A stretch of DNA of 28,514 bases. Origin: a virus. The position numbers and the translations under genes were made by a program. The stretch is from positions 1 through 28,514 of IMG/VR virus record IMGVR_UViG_3300015263_001359, one strand, 5' to 3'. Of this stretch, positions 1 through 5,755 are shown one piece after another (position 1 is the stretch's first letter; each line of letters starts with the position of its first letter). The notes under the pieces are model-generated. The model did not search any database. It saw only the letters and a program-made list of their open reading frames with translations, and was not told the DNA's origin.

Positions 1-268
1 TAACACTAAGGCAAGTATTGTGGATGAGGTATTCAAGTACCTAAAGGACAACTATAAATACCTAAGATTGTACATGGATACAGAAACCTCTATGATATTC
101 ATGAATTGGGATGATGGGAAAAGGTACTGTGAACAAAAGGGCATAGAGGTAAAGTTACCTGATGTTGTAACGACAGACCTTTGGGATGAAGTAGAGGAAG
201 TATTAAGGCTAAAGTCAGAAGTAACCAAGGCACAAGAGAAATTAAATAATTATATAAACAGTTTATAA
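1..268 (+). CDS. Hypothetical protein, 5'-truncated by window edge
   Basis: The frame is open from base 2 through to the stop at 268, so the gene most likely begins left of the window. A GTG at 20 would be the only internal start near the edge, giving 82 aa. The visible part is acidic and mostly helical, ending in a predicted helix and the residues YINSL. The gene at 2725-2976 ends in the near-identical FINSL, which hints at distant paralogy but is weak evidence. The next gene starts 2 bp downstream, so they are probably cotranscribed. I do not recognise the family. Confidence 0.7.
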   Translation, partial: NTKASIVDEVFKYLKDNYKYLRLYMDTETSMIFMNWDDGKRYCEQKGIEVKLPDVVTTDLWDEVEEVLRLKSEVTKAQEKLNNYINSL

Positions 269-270
269 CA

Positions 271-480
271 ATGGCAAGATTTAAAGTAACACCGATTTAC
301 ATTAAGACTGGAGCAACTGCACCGTCTTCAATACATGACTTTGACGAGAGCAAGGACATACAAGACCAAGCAGATAATTCATGTCATTTGGTAAGTAGAT
401 TCCCAAGTGCTTGGGTAACCTCTACAACTAAGTTAAATCCATGTAAGGTGGATATGCAAAGAGGATATAGTAATGACTAG
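271..480 (+). CDS. Small hypothetical protein (69 aa)
   Basis: ATG at 271 follows the previous stop by 2 bp, and the 3' end overlaps the HNH gene at 473 by 8 bp. That is typical of a translationally coupled phage operon. The product starts MARFKVTPIYIKTG and has no transmembrane segment or recognisable motif. It has a single Cys near residue 38 and another at 58. Function unknown. Confidence 0.65.
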   Translation: MARFKVTPIYIKTGATAPSSIHDFDESKDIQDQADNSCHLVSRFPSAWVTSTTKLNPCKVDMQRGYSND

Positions 481-802
481 ATTCAAGGATATTGACATAG
501 CCAAAAGGCTAATGAGAACGGAGCAGTCTGCAAACAAGAGAGGTATTGAGTTTGACCTCTCATTTGCTAGACTCAAGAAAGTATTGAATGCAAAGACATG
601 CTTTTTCACGGGAAATCAATTGACATACGATGACCCTGAGGATGACAACTACCTTACATTGGACAGAATAGATGCCTCTAGGGGTTATGTGGATGACAAT
701 GTGGTGGCATGTGGTAGGGCATTCAATCTTAGGAAAGGAGACCTTACGGTTGAAGATATGAAGATATTACTTAAAGCATTCAGAAAGAAAAAATTAATTT
801 AA
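473..802 (+). CDS. HNH-like endonuclease, small phage type
   Basis: The 109-aa product has the core of a compact HNH/endonuclease VII-like fold: CFFTG near residue 44, then LDRIDASRGY and NVVACGRAFNLRKGD. In this family the usual first His of the motif lies in the DRID-x-GY segment and the NVV-x-C-x3-N-x2-K segment forms the second half of the beta-beta-alpha-metal site. Only one Cys is present where many relatives have CxxC, so the zinc site may be reduced. It probably nicks or cuts DNA during phage replication or host takeover. It overlaps the previous gene by 8 bp. The fold is likely; the substrate is inferred. Confidence 0.7.
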   Translation: MTRFKDIDIAKRLMRTEQSANKRGIEFDLSFARLKKVLNAKTCFFTGNQLTYDDPEDDNYLTLDRIDASRGYVDDNVVACGRAFNLRKGDLTVEDMKILLKAFRKKKLI

Positions 803-812
803 ATTATATAAT

Positions 813-1034
813 ATGGCACGTAGAAAAAACACAAAGACCGAGAAACATGAATTAGCTAATGCAAAGAAAATGCATAAGAAAGAGCAGAGACTTAATCCTG
901 CATGGTTCGAGGCACAGAGAGTTGATTTAGCCTCTGAGATTTTCCAAGCAGTTGTTAAGCAACCACCAAGATGGGGAGCATTCACTTTCAAGTTCAAACA
1001 ACAAGGTCAGCCGATGACCATAATCAAAGTGTAA
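813..1034 (+). CDS. Small basic hypothetical protein (73 aa)
   Basis: ATG 813 sits directly behind the 13-nt leader TAAATTATATAAT (800-812), whose first TAA is the stop of the HNH gene. The N-terminal 30 residues are very rich in Lys/Arg and could bind nucleic acid. Codons 14-16 (Leu-Ala-Asn) fall inside a copy of the palindrome ATTAGCTAAT at 851-860. The stop shares a base with the next start (TAATG). Function unknown. Confidence 0.7.
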   Translation: MARRKNTKTEKHELANAKKMHKKEQRLNPAWFEAQRVDLASEIFQAVVKQPPRWGAFTFKFKQQGQPMTIIKV

Positions 1035-1198
1035 TGGACGAGAAGGAGTACAATAAGAGAGCAGAGGAGATACTAAAGGTAGTTCCACCTCAGTATAGAG
1101 AAGGATGTAAGAAGTATGCATGGATGGAAGGACACGCAAACGGTTACAGTGAAGTATTCATAGTTCTACAAGATGTAGTAGACACAATTTTTAGTTAA
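1034..1198 (+). CDS. Small acidic hypothetical protein (54 aa)
   Basis: I chose ATG 1034, which overlaps the upstream stop as TAATG. An alternative start at 971 would lie wholly inside the preceding gene. The 54-aa product (MDEKEYNKRAEEILKVV onward) looks helical and soluble, with no Cys cluster or membrane segment. The following secreted beta-barrel gene begins 1 bp after its stop. Function unknown. Confidence 0.6.
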   Translation: MDEKEYNKRAEEILKVVPPQYREGCKKYAWMEGHANGYSEVFIVLQDVVDTIFS

Positions 1199-1199
1199 G

Positions 1200-1727
1200 A
1201 TGAGAAAAGTGATTTTAATATTAGCATTGATGTTGGGAGTAACATTATTTGCACAGAACAGTAAAGGAGAGAGTAATAACATTAGCTTATTCACAGCCCC
1301 TGGGACTTACATAGATTTGGGAGATTGGATTCAACCAAACTATTCGGGTGATGGATTTAACTTTGGTGTACAGTACGAGTATCAAAATAGGACTATATAT
1401 GTCAGTCCTCAGATATTTGTCTTTCCTGACCTAAATGGTTACGATTATATCCATGTCATAGGTAGGTTCGGGTTTAATAAGGAATGGGGGTTCTATAACA
1501 AGTTCAGAGTGTTCGCAGGAGGTCGGGCAGGACGTATATACAGAGAGACCGCAGGCTTTAACTATGCACTACTTGGTGCAGAGATAGGGTGTCAGTACAC
1601 GTTCAATGGGGGATTGTTCTTTCAGATTACGGGAAGCACCAACTCAAAGACAGATAGCAAGCTTTGGGGTAGTGATGACAGCCATACGGTAAACAGCGTG
1701 GACATTGGAGTAGGAATCAGATTTTAA
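1200..1727 (+). CDS. Exported outer-membrane beta-barrel-like protein
   Basis: The 175-aa product begins with a clear signal peptide (MRKVILILALMLGVTLFA, cleavage probably before QNS). The rest alternates polar and hydrophobic residues rich in Gly, Tyr and Phe, as in small outer-membrane barrels (for example YISPQIFVF-like strands). It ends VDIGVGIRF, and a C-terminal Phe is the usual BAM-recognition signature. There is no lipobox Cys. It lies in an otherwise cytoplasmic early-type operon, 1 bp after the previous stop. It would insert in the host outer membrane, perhaps altering receptor access; that role is inference. Specific family not recognised. Confidence 0.7.
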   Translation: MRKVILILALMLGVTLFAQNSKGESNNISLFTAPGTYIDLGDWIQPNYSGDGFNFGVQYEYQNRTIYVSPQIFVFPDLNGYDYIHVIGRFGFNKEWGFYNKFRVFAGGRAGRIYRETAGFNYALLGAEIGCQYTFNGGLFFQITGSTNSKTDSKLWGSDDSHTVNSVDIGVGIRF

Positions 1728-1737
1728 ATTAGGTAAT

Positions 1738-2106
1738 ATGTACGATGAATTAAAGATGCCAGTAGGTAGACCAATGGAGTTTAGCCTACCTCAACAAGAC
1801 CTCAAAGGTTATATAGTAAGTGCAAAGTTCAGAAGAAAAGTAATGGCGTTCTTCGAGTTTTGGGATAAGGTGGTAATCACAAAATCACATGGAGATAATT
1901 TCTATGTGGCGAACATGGAGAATTTCTTTGGGGAGATTTTGGATAAGTTCGAGGAGGTTCCCTCAACTAGACACAAGGAATTACTTAATTCAAAAGAACC
2001 TTTTAGGATGTTAAGTGAATTAACTAATTTAAGATTACCTACGGTGTTCCCAAAGAAAGAGGACAATGATGATTTCATAGAGATATTTTTATCTCATAAA
2101 TTTTAG
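1738..2106 (+). CDS. Hypothetical protein (122 aa)
   Basis: ATG 1738 directly follows the leader TAAATTAGGTAAT (1725-1737), whose first three bases are the upstream stop. The product is soluble and mixed alpha/beta, with aromatic residues clustered around MAFFEFWDKVV and a C-terminal EIFLSHKF. No motif or membrane segment is visible. Function unknown. Confidence 0.7.
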   Translation: MYDELKMPVGRPMEFSLPQQDLKGYIVSAKFRRKVMAFFEFWDKVVITKSHGDNFYVANMENFFGEILDKFEEVPSTRHKELLNSKEPFRMLSELTNLRLPTVFPKKEDNDDFIEIFLSHKF

Positions 2107-2112
2107 AGATAT

Positions 2113-2286
2113 ATGTTAAAAATAGTATTATACCCAAAGATAAAATATAAATTAAAGATAACTTTTTGGAGTACATTCTTCTACATATTACCAAGTTATA
2201 AATTTATTAAAAAGACATATAGTAATTCAAAATATTGCTTTATGTGGTTAACTATTGGAATTGTAATTGAAGAACCTAACAACTAA
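2113..2286 (+). CDS. Small Lys/aromatic-rich hypothetical protein (57 aa)
   Basis: An ATG at 2113 opens 57 codons ending with TAA at 2284-2286, filling most of the gap between its neighbours. The N-terminal half is basic (MLKIVLYPKIKYKLKI) and is followed by hydrophobic TFFYILPSY and CFMWLTIGIVIEEP stretches, so membrane association is possible. It was found by direct translation; the base composition is more AT-rich than its neighbours. Function unknown. Confidence 0.5.
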   Translation: MLKIVLYPKIKYKLKITFWSTFFYILPSYKFIKKTYSNSKYCFMWLTIGIVIEEPNN

Positions 2287-2297
2287 AACAATAGAAC

Positions 2298-2567
2298 ATG
2301 GAAATAAATGTAGATAAATTAACTAGGTTAGAAATAATCAACCATGCAGGAACATCAGAACATCTACATTTTGGTAGAGTATTCTCAGCACATGAAATGC
2401 TCAATGACTTTAAGAAGCTTACTTTCTCTGTACAAGATGGAGGAAAGACTTTAAAGATATTTTTGGATGGTGAAGCTGAGGAATGTGAACACGAATGGAT
2501 AAGCCTCAAGAATGAGGTTATAGAAGATGGAGAGATGTGCAAGAAATGTTATAAACTAAAGAAATGA
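2298..2567 (+). CDS. Hypothetical protein with C-terminal zinc-ribbon-like motif
   Basis: The 89-aa product ends with a Cys/His cluster (ECEHEW, 15 residues, MCKKCYKL), i.e. C-x-H-x(n)-C-x2-C, which would suit a small zinc finger. The first 60 residues are mixed and carry VQDGGKTLKIFLDG, likely a beta hairpin. The next gene's ATG overlaps its TGA stop (ATGA at 2564), indicating translational coupling. It may bind nucleic acid or protein through the zinc site; that is inference from the motif only. Confidence 0.65.
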   Translation: MEINVDKLTRLEIINHAGTSEHLHFGRVFSAHEMLNDFKKLTFSVQDGGKTLKIFLDGEAEECEHEWISLKNEVIEDGEMCKKCYKLKK

Positions 2568-2713
2568 CAGTAGAAAGCATAATTAATAATGACCCAACAT
2601 TAAAAAAGTTTATAGAATCACCAATAGACTATAAACATTTTGATTGGCACATTAAATTGAAAAGTATTGCTATAAGGATAGCAATCAAAAAGTATTTAGA
2701 TTACAATTATTAA
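2564..2713 (+). CDS. Small hypothetical protein (49 aa)
   Basis: The ATG at 2564 overlaps the upstream stop as ATGA, and the frame runs 49 codons to TAA at 2711-2713. The product starts MTVESIINNDPTLKKF and is basic toward the C terminus (LKSIAIRIAIKKYLDYNY), probably helical. The start overlap and the exact fit between neighbours are the main support. Function unknown. Confidence 0.55.
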   Translation: MTVESIINNDPTLKKFIESPIDYKHFDWHIKLKSIAIRIAIKKYLDYNY

Positions 2714-2724
2714 AACACTAGGTA

Positions 2725-2976
2725 ATGTTGAAATTAGGATTAAATTCAGATGGGGTTAAAGCTTTAAATGACCCATTTAAAATGAAGCATATAACAAGCG
2801 TAAGGTTGGTATATAGAAAAGTTATGTTTGAAACATATTTCTCTTGGAAGGCTACTATTGATTTCAGGAATGGGAATACTGAGGGAAGTCAGAACTTTGA
2901 AGTAACTGATATTGAATCGGCTGATGCTTTTAAGGAGATAACACAGAAAGTACAGAATTTTATAAACTCGTTATAA
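2725..2976 (+). CDS. Hypothetical protein (83 aa)
   Basis: ATG 2725 follows CTAGGTA, a version of the A/T leader seen before other starts here. The product is a mixed alpha/beta protein with a beta-rich middle (MFETYFSWKATIDFRNGN) and a C-terminal helix ending FINSL, like the truncated gene at the left edge. The stop overlaps the next ATG (TAATG). Function unknown. Confidence 0.65.
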   Translation: MLKLGLNSDGVKALNDPFKMKHITSVRLVYRKVMFETYFSWKATIDFRNGNTEGSQNFEVTDIESADAFKEITQKVQNFINSL

Positions 2977-3164
2977 TGGAAATACCTAAAGTGACACCGT
3001 TAGAGGATTTAAGGAAGTCCGATTTAAGACATTACGAGGAAGCAACCAAGTTAATTTATTGTTGGCATAGTGCTGTTCCAAGGGCGATAAACTTTTATTA
3101 TGATTATAAACAAATGTCGCTCTGGCAAAAGATTAAACTAGCCTTTAACAATAAAAGGTATTAA
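2976..3164 (+). CDS. Small hypothetical protein (62 aa)
   Basis: The start overlaps the previous stop as TAATG. The product, MEIPKVTPLEDLRKSDL onward, has a hydrophobic aromatic centre (LIYCWHSAVPRAINFYYDY) and a basic tail (KIKLAFNNKRY). No family is recognised. The overlap supports expression from the same operon. Confidence 0.6.
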   Translation: MEIPKVTPLEDLRKSDLRHYEEATKLIYCWHSAVPRAINFYYDYKQMSLWQKIKLAFNNKRY

Positions 3165-3174
3165 ATATTAGTTA

Positions 3175-3279
3175 ATGGATTTGCTTATTATATTTTTAAT
3201 AACTATATTTGTCGTTACTTTTAAATTTAAGTACGTTTTCAATGATAGTTATTACGAACATAAAGGCAGCCGATATTGA
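3175..3279 (+). CDS. Single-pass membrane micro-protein (34 aa)
   Basis: ATG 3175 opens 34 codons ending at TGA 3277-3279. Residues 3-14 (LLIIFLITIFVV) form one hydrophobic segment and the rest is polar and basic. A 25-aa frame at 3242-3319 in another phase overlaps its end and could be an alternative or additional product. The unit ends at the strong terminator 3349-3376. Short length limits confidence. Confidence 0.45.
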   Translation: MDLLIIFLITIFVVTFKFKYVFNDSYYEHKGSRY

Positions 3280-3348
3280 TGGGAGAAACACCCAATGGGA
3301 GGTCTATGCTTCGAAATAACTGAGTTTTATCTAAGTTAATTTTGAAGA

Positions 3349-3376
3349 ATCCTCCTAAGTTTAGGGGGATTTTTTT
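3349..3376 (+). terminator. Rho-independent terminator of the left operon
   Basis: A 9-bp stem (3349-3357 with 3362-3370, one T-G pair) closes on the loop AGTT and is followed by a T run at 3370-3376. It ends transcription of the rightward genes at 1-3319. Its T run also supplies the -33 TTTG of the next promoter. Confidence 0.85.
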
Positions 3377-3405
3377 GTTTATTAACTAAATAAATTGTAA
3401 ATTTG
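3374..3405 (+). promoter_or_regulatory. Bacteroidota-type promoter P3398
   Basis: TTTG at 3374-3377 and TAAATTTG at 3398-3405, with a 20-bp spacer, match the Bacteroidota primary sigma consensus. An ATG lies only 4 nt after the -7 box. The promoter faces into tRNA-Ala and the downstream RNA island. Confidence 0.8.
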
Positions 3406-3409
3406 CATT

Positions 3410-3532
3410 ATGGTAGGATATAGTCACACAACAATAGAGTATCTAACAAGGCAAGAAGTGTTGGATAAGTATGGTTATATGCTTACGGATAAACAGAGAG
3501 ATATAATTAGGGGGATTAGCTCAGATGGCTAG
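3410..3532 (+). CDS. Possible leaderless small ORF running into tRNA-Ala
   Basis: ATG 3410 lies 4 nt after the -7 box, so the transcript would be nearly leaderless. The 40-codon frame (MVGYSHTTIEYLTRQEVLDK onward) reads like a genuine helical protein until RDIIRG. It then enters the tRNA-Ala gene and stops at TAG 3530-3532. The same promoter-to-ATG spacing occurs at the minus-strand gene starting at 16163, which supports it. It may be a leader peptide, a real micro-protein, or chance. Overlap with a tRNA is the main argument against. Confidence 0.35.
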   Translation: MVGYSHTTIEYLTRQEVLDKYGYMLTDKQRDIIRGISSDG

Positions 3533-3583
3533 AGCATCTGCCTTGCACGTAGAAGGTCGTGGGTTCGAGTCCCACATCCTCCA
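3510..3583 (+). tRNA. tRNA-Ala(TGC)
   Basis: A full cloverleaf is visible: acceptor GGGGGAT with ATCCTCC, anticodon stem TCTGC/GTAGA, loop CTTGCAC with anticodon TGC at 3544-3546, and T loop TTCGAGT. It has the G3-U70 wobble needed by alanyl-tRNA synthetase. Discriminator A; CCA is not encoded. First tRNA of the island, behind promoter P3398. Confidence 0.95.
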
Positions 3584-3598
3584 CTTAAATTAGATAAG

Positions 3599-3796
3599 AT
3601 GGATTTGACAACAGAAGAAAAAAGGACAATAGCAAGAAACTATCTGAGAAAAGTAGGTATAAATGAATCACACCGAATCTTTGAAACCTATGTAACGGTA
3701 TTCGTATCGGGAATGGTAGAAGCTGAGAGTATAATTAACACAGAGAGATTGAACGAAATAAATTTAAAATTAGCCCAAATGAACGGGGATTTATAA
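3599..3796 (+). CDS. Small hypothetical protein (65 aa)
   Basis: ATG 3599 directly follows TAAATTAGATAAG (3586-3598), the recurrent leader, 15 nt after tRNA-Ala. The product begins MDLTTEEKRTIARNYLRKVG and appears all helical. The stop overlaps the next ATG (TAATG at 3796). It is probably processed out of a mixed tRNA/mRNA transcript. Function unknown. Confidence 0.65.
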   Translation: MDLTTEEKRTIARNYLRKVGINESHRIFETYVTVFVSGMVEAESIINTERLNEINLKLAQMNGDL

Positions 3797-3915
3797 TGAA
3801 AGAGGATTTAAGAGAATTTATAGAAGCAAGAGGTATAAAGTATCAACGAAGACCCAATTTTTGGGAAACAATAAAAGAAATGATTGTACACGTAGCAAAT
3901 AAGAAGAAACAGTAG
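3796..3915 (+). CDS. Basic micro-protein (39 aa)
   Basis: The start overlaps the upstream stop as TAATG, and the frame runs to TAG 3913-3915. The product is MKEDLREFIEARGIKYQRR onward, with a Lys-rich C terminus. Coupling to the upstream gene is the main support. Function unknown. Confidence 0.55.
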   Translation: MKEDLREFIEARGIKYQRRPNFWETIKEMIVHVANKKKQ

Positions 3916-3918
3916 TTA

Positions 3919-3937
3919 CCCCTATCAAGTATAGGGG
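3919..3937 (+). other. Hairpin next to tRNA-Lys that mimics its acceptor stem
   Basis: CCCCTAT (3919-3925) pairs with ATAGGGG (3931-3937) over loop CAAGT. The 5' arm matches the start and the 3' arm matches the end of the tRNA-Lys acceptor that begins 6 nt later. There is no T run, so it is not an obvious terminator. Confidence 0.6.
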
Positions 3938-3942
3938 CAGAA

Positions 3943-4017
3943 TCCCCTATAGCTCAGATGGCAGGTAGCTACACGCTTTTAACGTGGAGGTCGGAGGTTC
4001 GAGTCCTCCTAGGGGAA
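3943..4017 (+). tRNA. tRNA-Lys(TTT)
   Basis: Acceptor TCCCCTA/TAGGGGA is perfect, T arm GGAGG/CCTCC with TTCGAGT is perfect, and the loop CTTTTAA has anticodon TTT at 3978-3980. The outer anticodon pair is A-G, and the D stem has one mismatch, so the body is weaker than usual. Discriminator A, no CCA. Confidence 0.92.
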
Positions 4018-4037
4018 CTAAATTAGATAATATAAAT

Positions 4038-4553
4038 ATGAAGATTTTTAAAGCTATAATTGAATTTTTTAAAAACCTATTCAAGAAAAAAGAAAAGGTA
4101 GTTCCCGTTCCAGTGAACAATTTCGATGAGTGGAATGCTATGGAGAAAAATATAGCAACATTCATGAACATAATCAGGGAGGAGAGTAAACCTCTATCGC
4201 TGATTAAAAGAATAGGAGGAGTATTTTATTCCCCTTTGAATGTGATACCTGACTTAATTCCGAATAAGCTACTTTGGGAAGAGGCAAGAAAGAGATGTGT
4301 TGCTCAATTCGGTAGGGAGAAGATTTCACATGATGGCGTAGGAGTGGCTTTCAAGGTAATTTTAGATGCAGGGTATTTAGCCCCTGGCGAAATATTGGCT
4401 TACGGGTATTCAACCGCAGAATCAGTTTTAGAGGCTTGGTATAATAGCTTGAGCCATAAGAAAGTTATGTTAAGGTCTTCATATAAGTATTATGGAGTTG
4501 CGTATGTAGAGAATAACGGTAAAAAATATTATTGTGTCCTTTTTTGTAAATAA
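4038..4553 (+). CDS. CAP/SCP-superfamily domain protein
   Basis: I chose ATG 4038, because the longer frame would start inside tRNA-Lys; the leader TAAATTAGATAAT lies at 4019-4031. The 171-aa product has a basic amphipathic N terminus (MKIFKAIIEFFKNLFKKKEK). Its C-terminal region (ESVLEAWYNSLSHKK, then YKYYGVAYV) matches the CAP/PR-1 family pattern of a W-x-N-S-x2-H helix followed by the GVA strand. CAP proteins are usually secreted and Ca-dependent, but no cleavable signal is obvious here. It is an unusual phage gene. The domain call rests on that C-terminal motif; the molecular role is unknown. Confidence 0.6.
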   Translation: MKIFKAIIEFFKNLFKKKEKVVPVPVNNFDEWNAMEKNIATFMNIIREESKPLSLIKRIGGVFYSPLNVIPDLIPNKLLWEEARKRCVAQFGREKISHDGVGVAFKVILDAGYLAPGEILAYGYSTAESVLEAWYNSLSHKKVMLRSSYKYYGVAYVENNGKKYYCVLFCK

Positions 4554-4686
4554 AGAAAAACCATTTATAATCCCACCTAAATTTTTTAGGGATACCTACT
4601 ACCAAAGATTGTTCGAGGAGAACAAAGAGGAGTGGAACAGAGAGGTAATGGAATGTAAAGAAAGATATAGCAAGCAAAATAAATAG
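4534..4686 (+). CDS. Small charged hypothetical protein (50 aa), GTG start
   Basis: The frame opens after a stop at 4507 and the only usual start is GTG 4534, inside the end of the CAP gene (20-nt overlap). The product SFFVNKEKPFIIPPKFF onward has a charged helical C terminus (EENKEEWNREVMECKERY). Its TAG ends inside the first two bases of tRNA-Ile, a tight mRNA-tRNA packing. Composition looks coding; the start is uncertain. Confidence 0.5.
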   Translation: MSFFVNKEKPFIIPPKFFRDTYYQRLFEENKEEWNREVMECKERYSKQNK

Positions 4687-4762
4687 GCAAGTAGCTCAGT
4701 TGGTCAGTAGCACCTCGCTGATACCGAGGAGGTCGGTGGTTCGAGTCCACCTTTGTCTACCA
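4685..4762 (+). tRNA. tRNA-Ile(GAT), CCA encoded
   Basis: Acceptor AGGCAAG pairs with TTTGTCT using wobble pairs; anticodon stem CCTCG/CGAGG is perfect with GAT at 4720-4722; T arm GGTGG/CCACC with TTCGAGT. Discriminator A is followed by genomic CCA (4760-4762), the only clear encoded CCA in this island. It overlaps the preceding stop codon by 2 nt. Confidence 0.93.
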
Positions 4763-4850
4763 TAAGTGCAGTGCGGTTAAAGGAGAGCATCGACCTGCCC
4801 TTAAGTGGGAGAAAACTTTAGATGTAAAGCTAGGAGGGCACGTCCTAGCA
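4763..4850 (+). pseudogene. Decayed tRNA-Leu(TAA)-like element
   Basis: CTGCC/GGGAG (4795-4799, 4807-4811; one G-G mismatch) encloses loop CTTAAGT with anticodon TAA at 4802-4804. It is followed by a class II-like variable arm (CTTTA-GATG-TAAAG). Then comes a 7-bp hairpin (4829-4835 with 4843-4849) where the T arm should be. The loop of that hairpin is GGGCACG, not TTCRANY, and no acceptor stem pairs. It looks like a tRNA-Leu remnant or a derived RNA. Confidence 0.4.
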
Positions 4851-4853
4851 AAT

Positions 4854-4928
4854 GCGATATTAGTGTTCAATGGTTAAGCACGTGACCCTTCCAAGGTTGA
4901 AGTATCAGTTCGAATCTGATATGTCGCT
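4854..4928 (+). tRNA. tRNA-Gly(TCC)
   Basis: Acceptor GCGATAT/ATGTCGC, anticodon loop CTTCCAA with TCC at 4890-4892, T arm ATCAG/CTGAT with TTCGAAT. Discriminator is T, as expected for bacterial tRNA-Gly. The next coding gene starts 18 nt downstream. Confidence 0.93.
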
Positions 4929-4945
4929 CTTATGGAATCAAAAAT

Positions 4946-5572
4946 ATGTTACAGAGGATATTGCTCATCATTTTATTATTTTTTCAGTTAGGGCACTCTC
5001 AGGTGACCCTCAGGAAGAACGTAAATCCTGATGCAAAGGAATTGAAACAAGATTTGAATAAGACAAAGGATACATTGATATTGTCAAGTGAGTTCAAGAT
5101 TTCAAAGGTAGAGATATTAAACGGGGAATTTAGGCAGTACACATATCCCAATAGTGGATTAGCTAATGTACATATAGGAAGATTACCTGAGGGAAGGAAC
5201 AATGTCTATGTGTACGTAAATAAAAAGATAATAGCTTTAAATATTATAATAGATAATATAGTTAGACCAACAGAGGTAAAAAAGGACTCTGTTAAGAAAA
5301 CGCAGGTAAATTTGATTAAAAATGACCCTCGTATTAAGGCTTATTGGGTGGTATATGAAGTGAATGATAACTTTGGAAGCCATGGTAGTTCTTTTATAGC
5401 TGATAGAAAAAGGGTGGATTATCTAATCCGAAAAAATATGGCAGACCTTAATACCTGCACAGGATACAGGAACACCCTTACTGTAATTGGTATAAATGAT
5501 TTGGATAGATTTAGGTATCTAAAATCATTTGGTAGAATAGAAGGAATACCGATATATAAAACAAAACGTTAA
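4946..5572 (+). CDS. Exported hypothetical protein (208 aa)
   Basis: The product starts with a signal peptide (MLQRILLIILLFFQLGHSQ, cleavage probably after HSQ or LGHS) and has no lipobox. Residues about 20-110 look beta-rich (FRQYTYPNSG, IGRLPEGRNNVYVYVN), like a small Ig or carbohydrate-binding type module. Residues 125-208 form an alpha/beta domain with WVVYEVNDNFGSHGSS and TLTVIGINDLDRF. Codons for Leu-Ala-Asn lie in an ATTAGCTAAT copy at 5158-5167. Transcribed between tRNA-Gly and the promoter at 5587. Likely periplasmic or surface; family not recognised. Confidence 0.65.
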   Translation: MLQRILLIILLFFQLGHSQVTLRKNVNPDAKELKQDLNKTKDTLILSSEFKISKVEILNGEFRQYTYPNSGLANVHIGRLPEGRNNVYVYVNKKIIALNIIIDNIVRPTEVKKDSVKKTQVNLIKNDPRIKAYWVVYEVNDNFGSHGSSFIADRKRVDYLIRKNMADLNTCTGYRNTLTVIGINDLDRFRYLKSFGRIEGIPIYKTKR

Positions 5573-5585
5573 ATATTTGTTAACG
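5567..5585 (+). promoter_or_regulatory. Inverted repeat adjacent to promoter P5611
   Basis: CGTTAA (5567-5572) and TTAACG (5580-5585) form a perfect 6-bp inverted repeat over ATATTTG, covering the stop of the upstream gene and ending 1 bp before the -33 TTTG. It could be an operator or a weak terminator; no T run follows. Confidence 0.45.
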
Positions 5586-5586
5586 A

Positions 5587-5618
5587 TTTGTGTAGTAAAT
5601 AAAAAAGTTATATATTTG
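5587..5618 (+). promoter_or_regulatory. Bacteroidota-type promoter P5611
   Basis: TTTG (5587-5590), a 20-bp spacer and TATATTTG (5611-5618) match the consensus. It drives the membrane micro-gene at 5636 and then the structured RNA and tRNA stretch. Confidence 0.85.
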
Positions 5619-5635
5619 CATCAACAAATTAAGAT

Positions 5636-5734
5636 ATGGAAAAATTATTGTTAATTATACTGGTAATATGTGCATCCCCATTTTTTGCGGTGCATTGGTT
5701 ACTTAGAAAGTTTGAAGAAACATTTTTTGAATAA
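5636..5734 (+). CDS. Single-pass membrane micro-protein (32 aa)
   Basis: The first ATG after promoter P5611 opens a 32-codon frame ending at TAA 5732-5734. Residues 3-23 (KLLLIILVICASPFFAVHW) form one transmembrane helix, followed by a charged tail (RKFEETFFE). It is the only coding sequence before about 540 bases of apparent noncoding RNA. Function unknown; it may be a membrane micro-protein in its own right or a translated leader of the RNA transcript. Confidence 0.6.
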   Translation: MEKLLLIILVICASPFFAVHWLLRKFEETFFE

Positions 5735-5755
5735 AAAAATAGAAGTTCATTGAAA

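Noticed and set aside
3242-3319. A 25-codon frame (MIVITNIKAADIDGRNTQWE onward) overlapping the end of the 3175 micro-gene
   Set aside because: It has no leader or coupling signal and cannot be separated from chance; noted as an alternative only.
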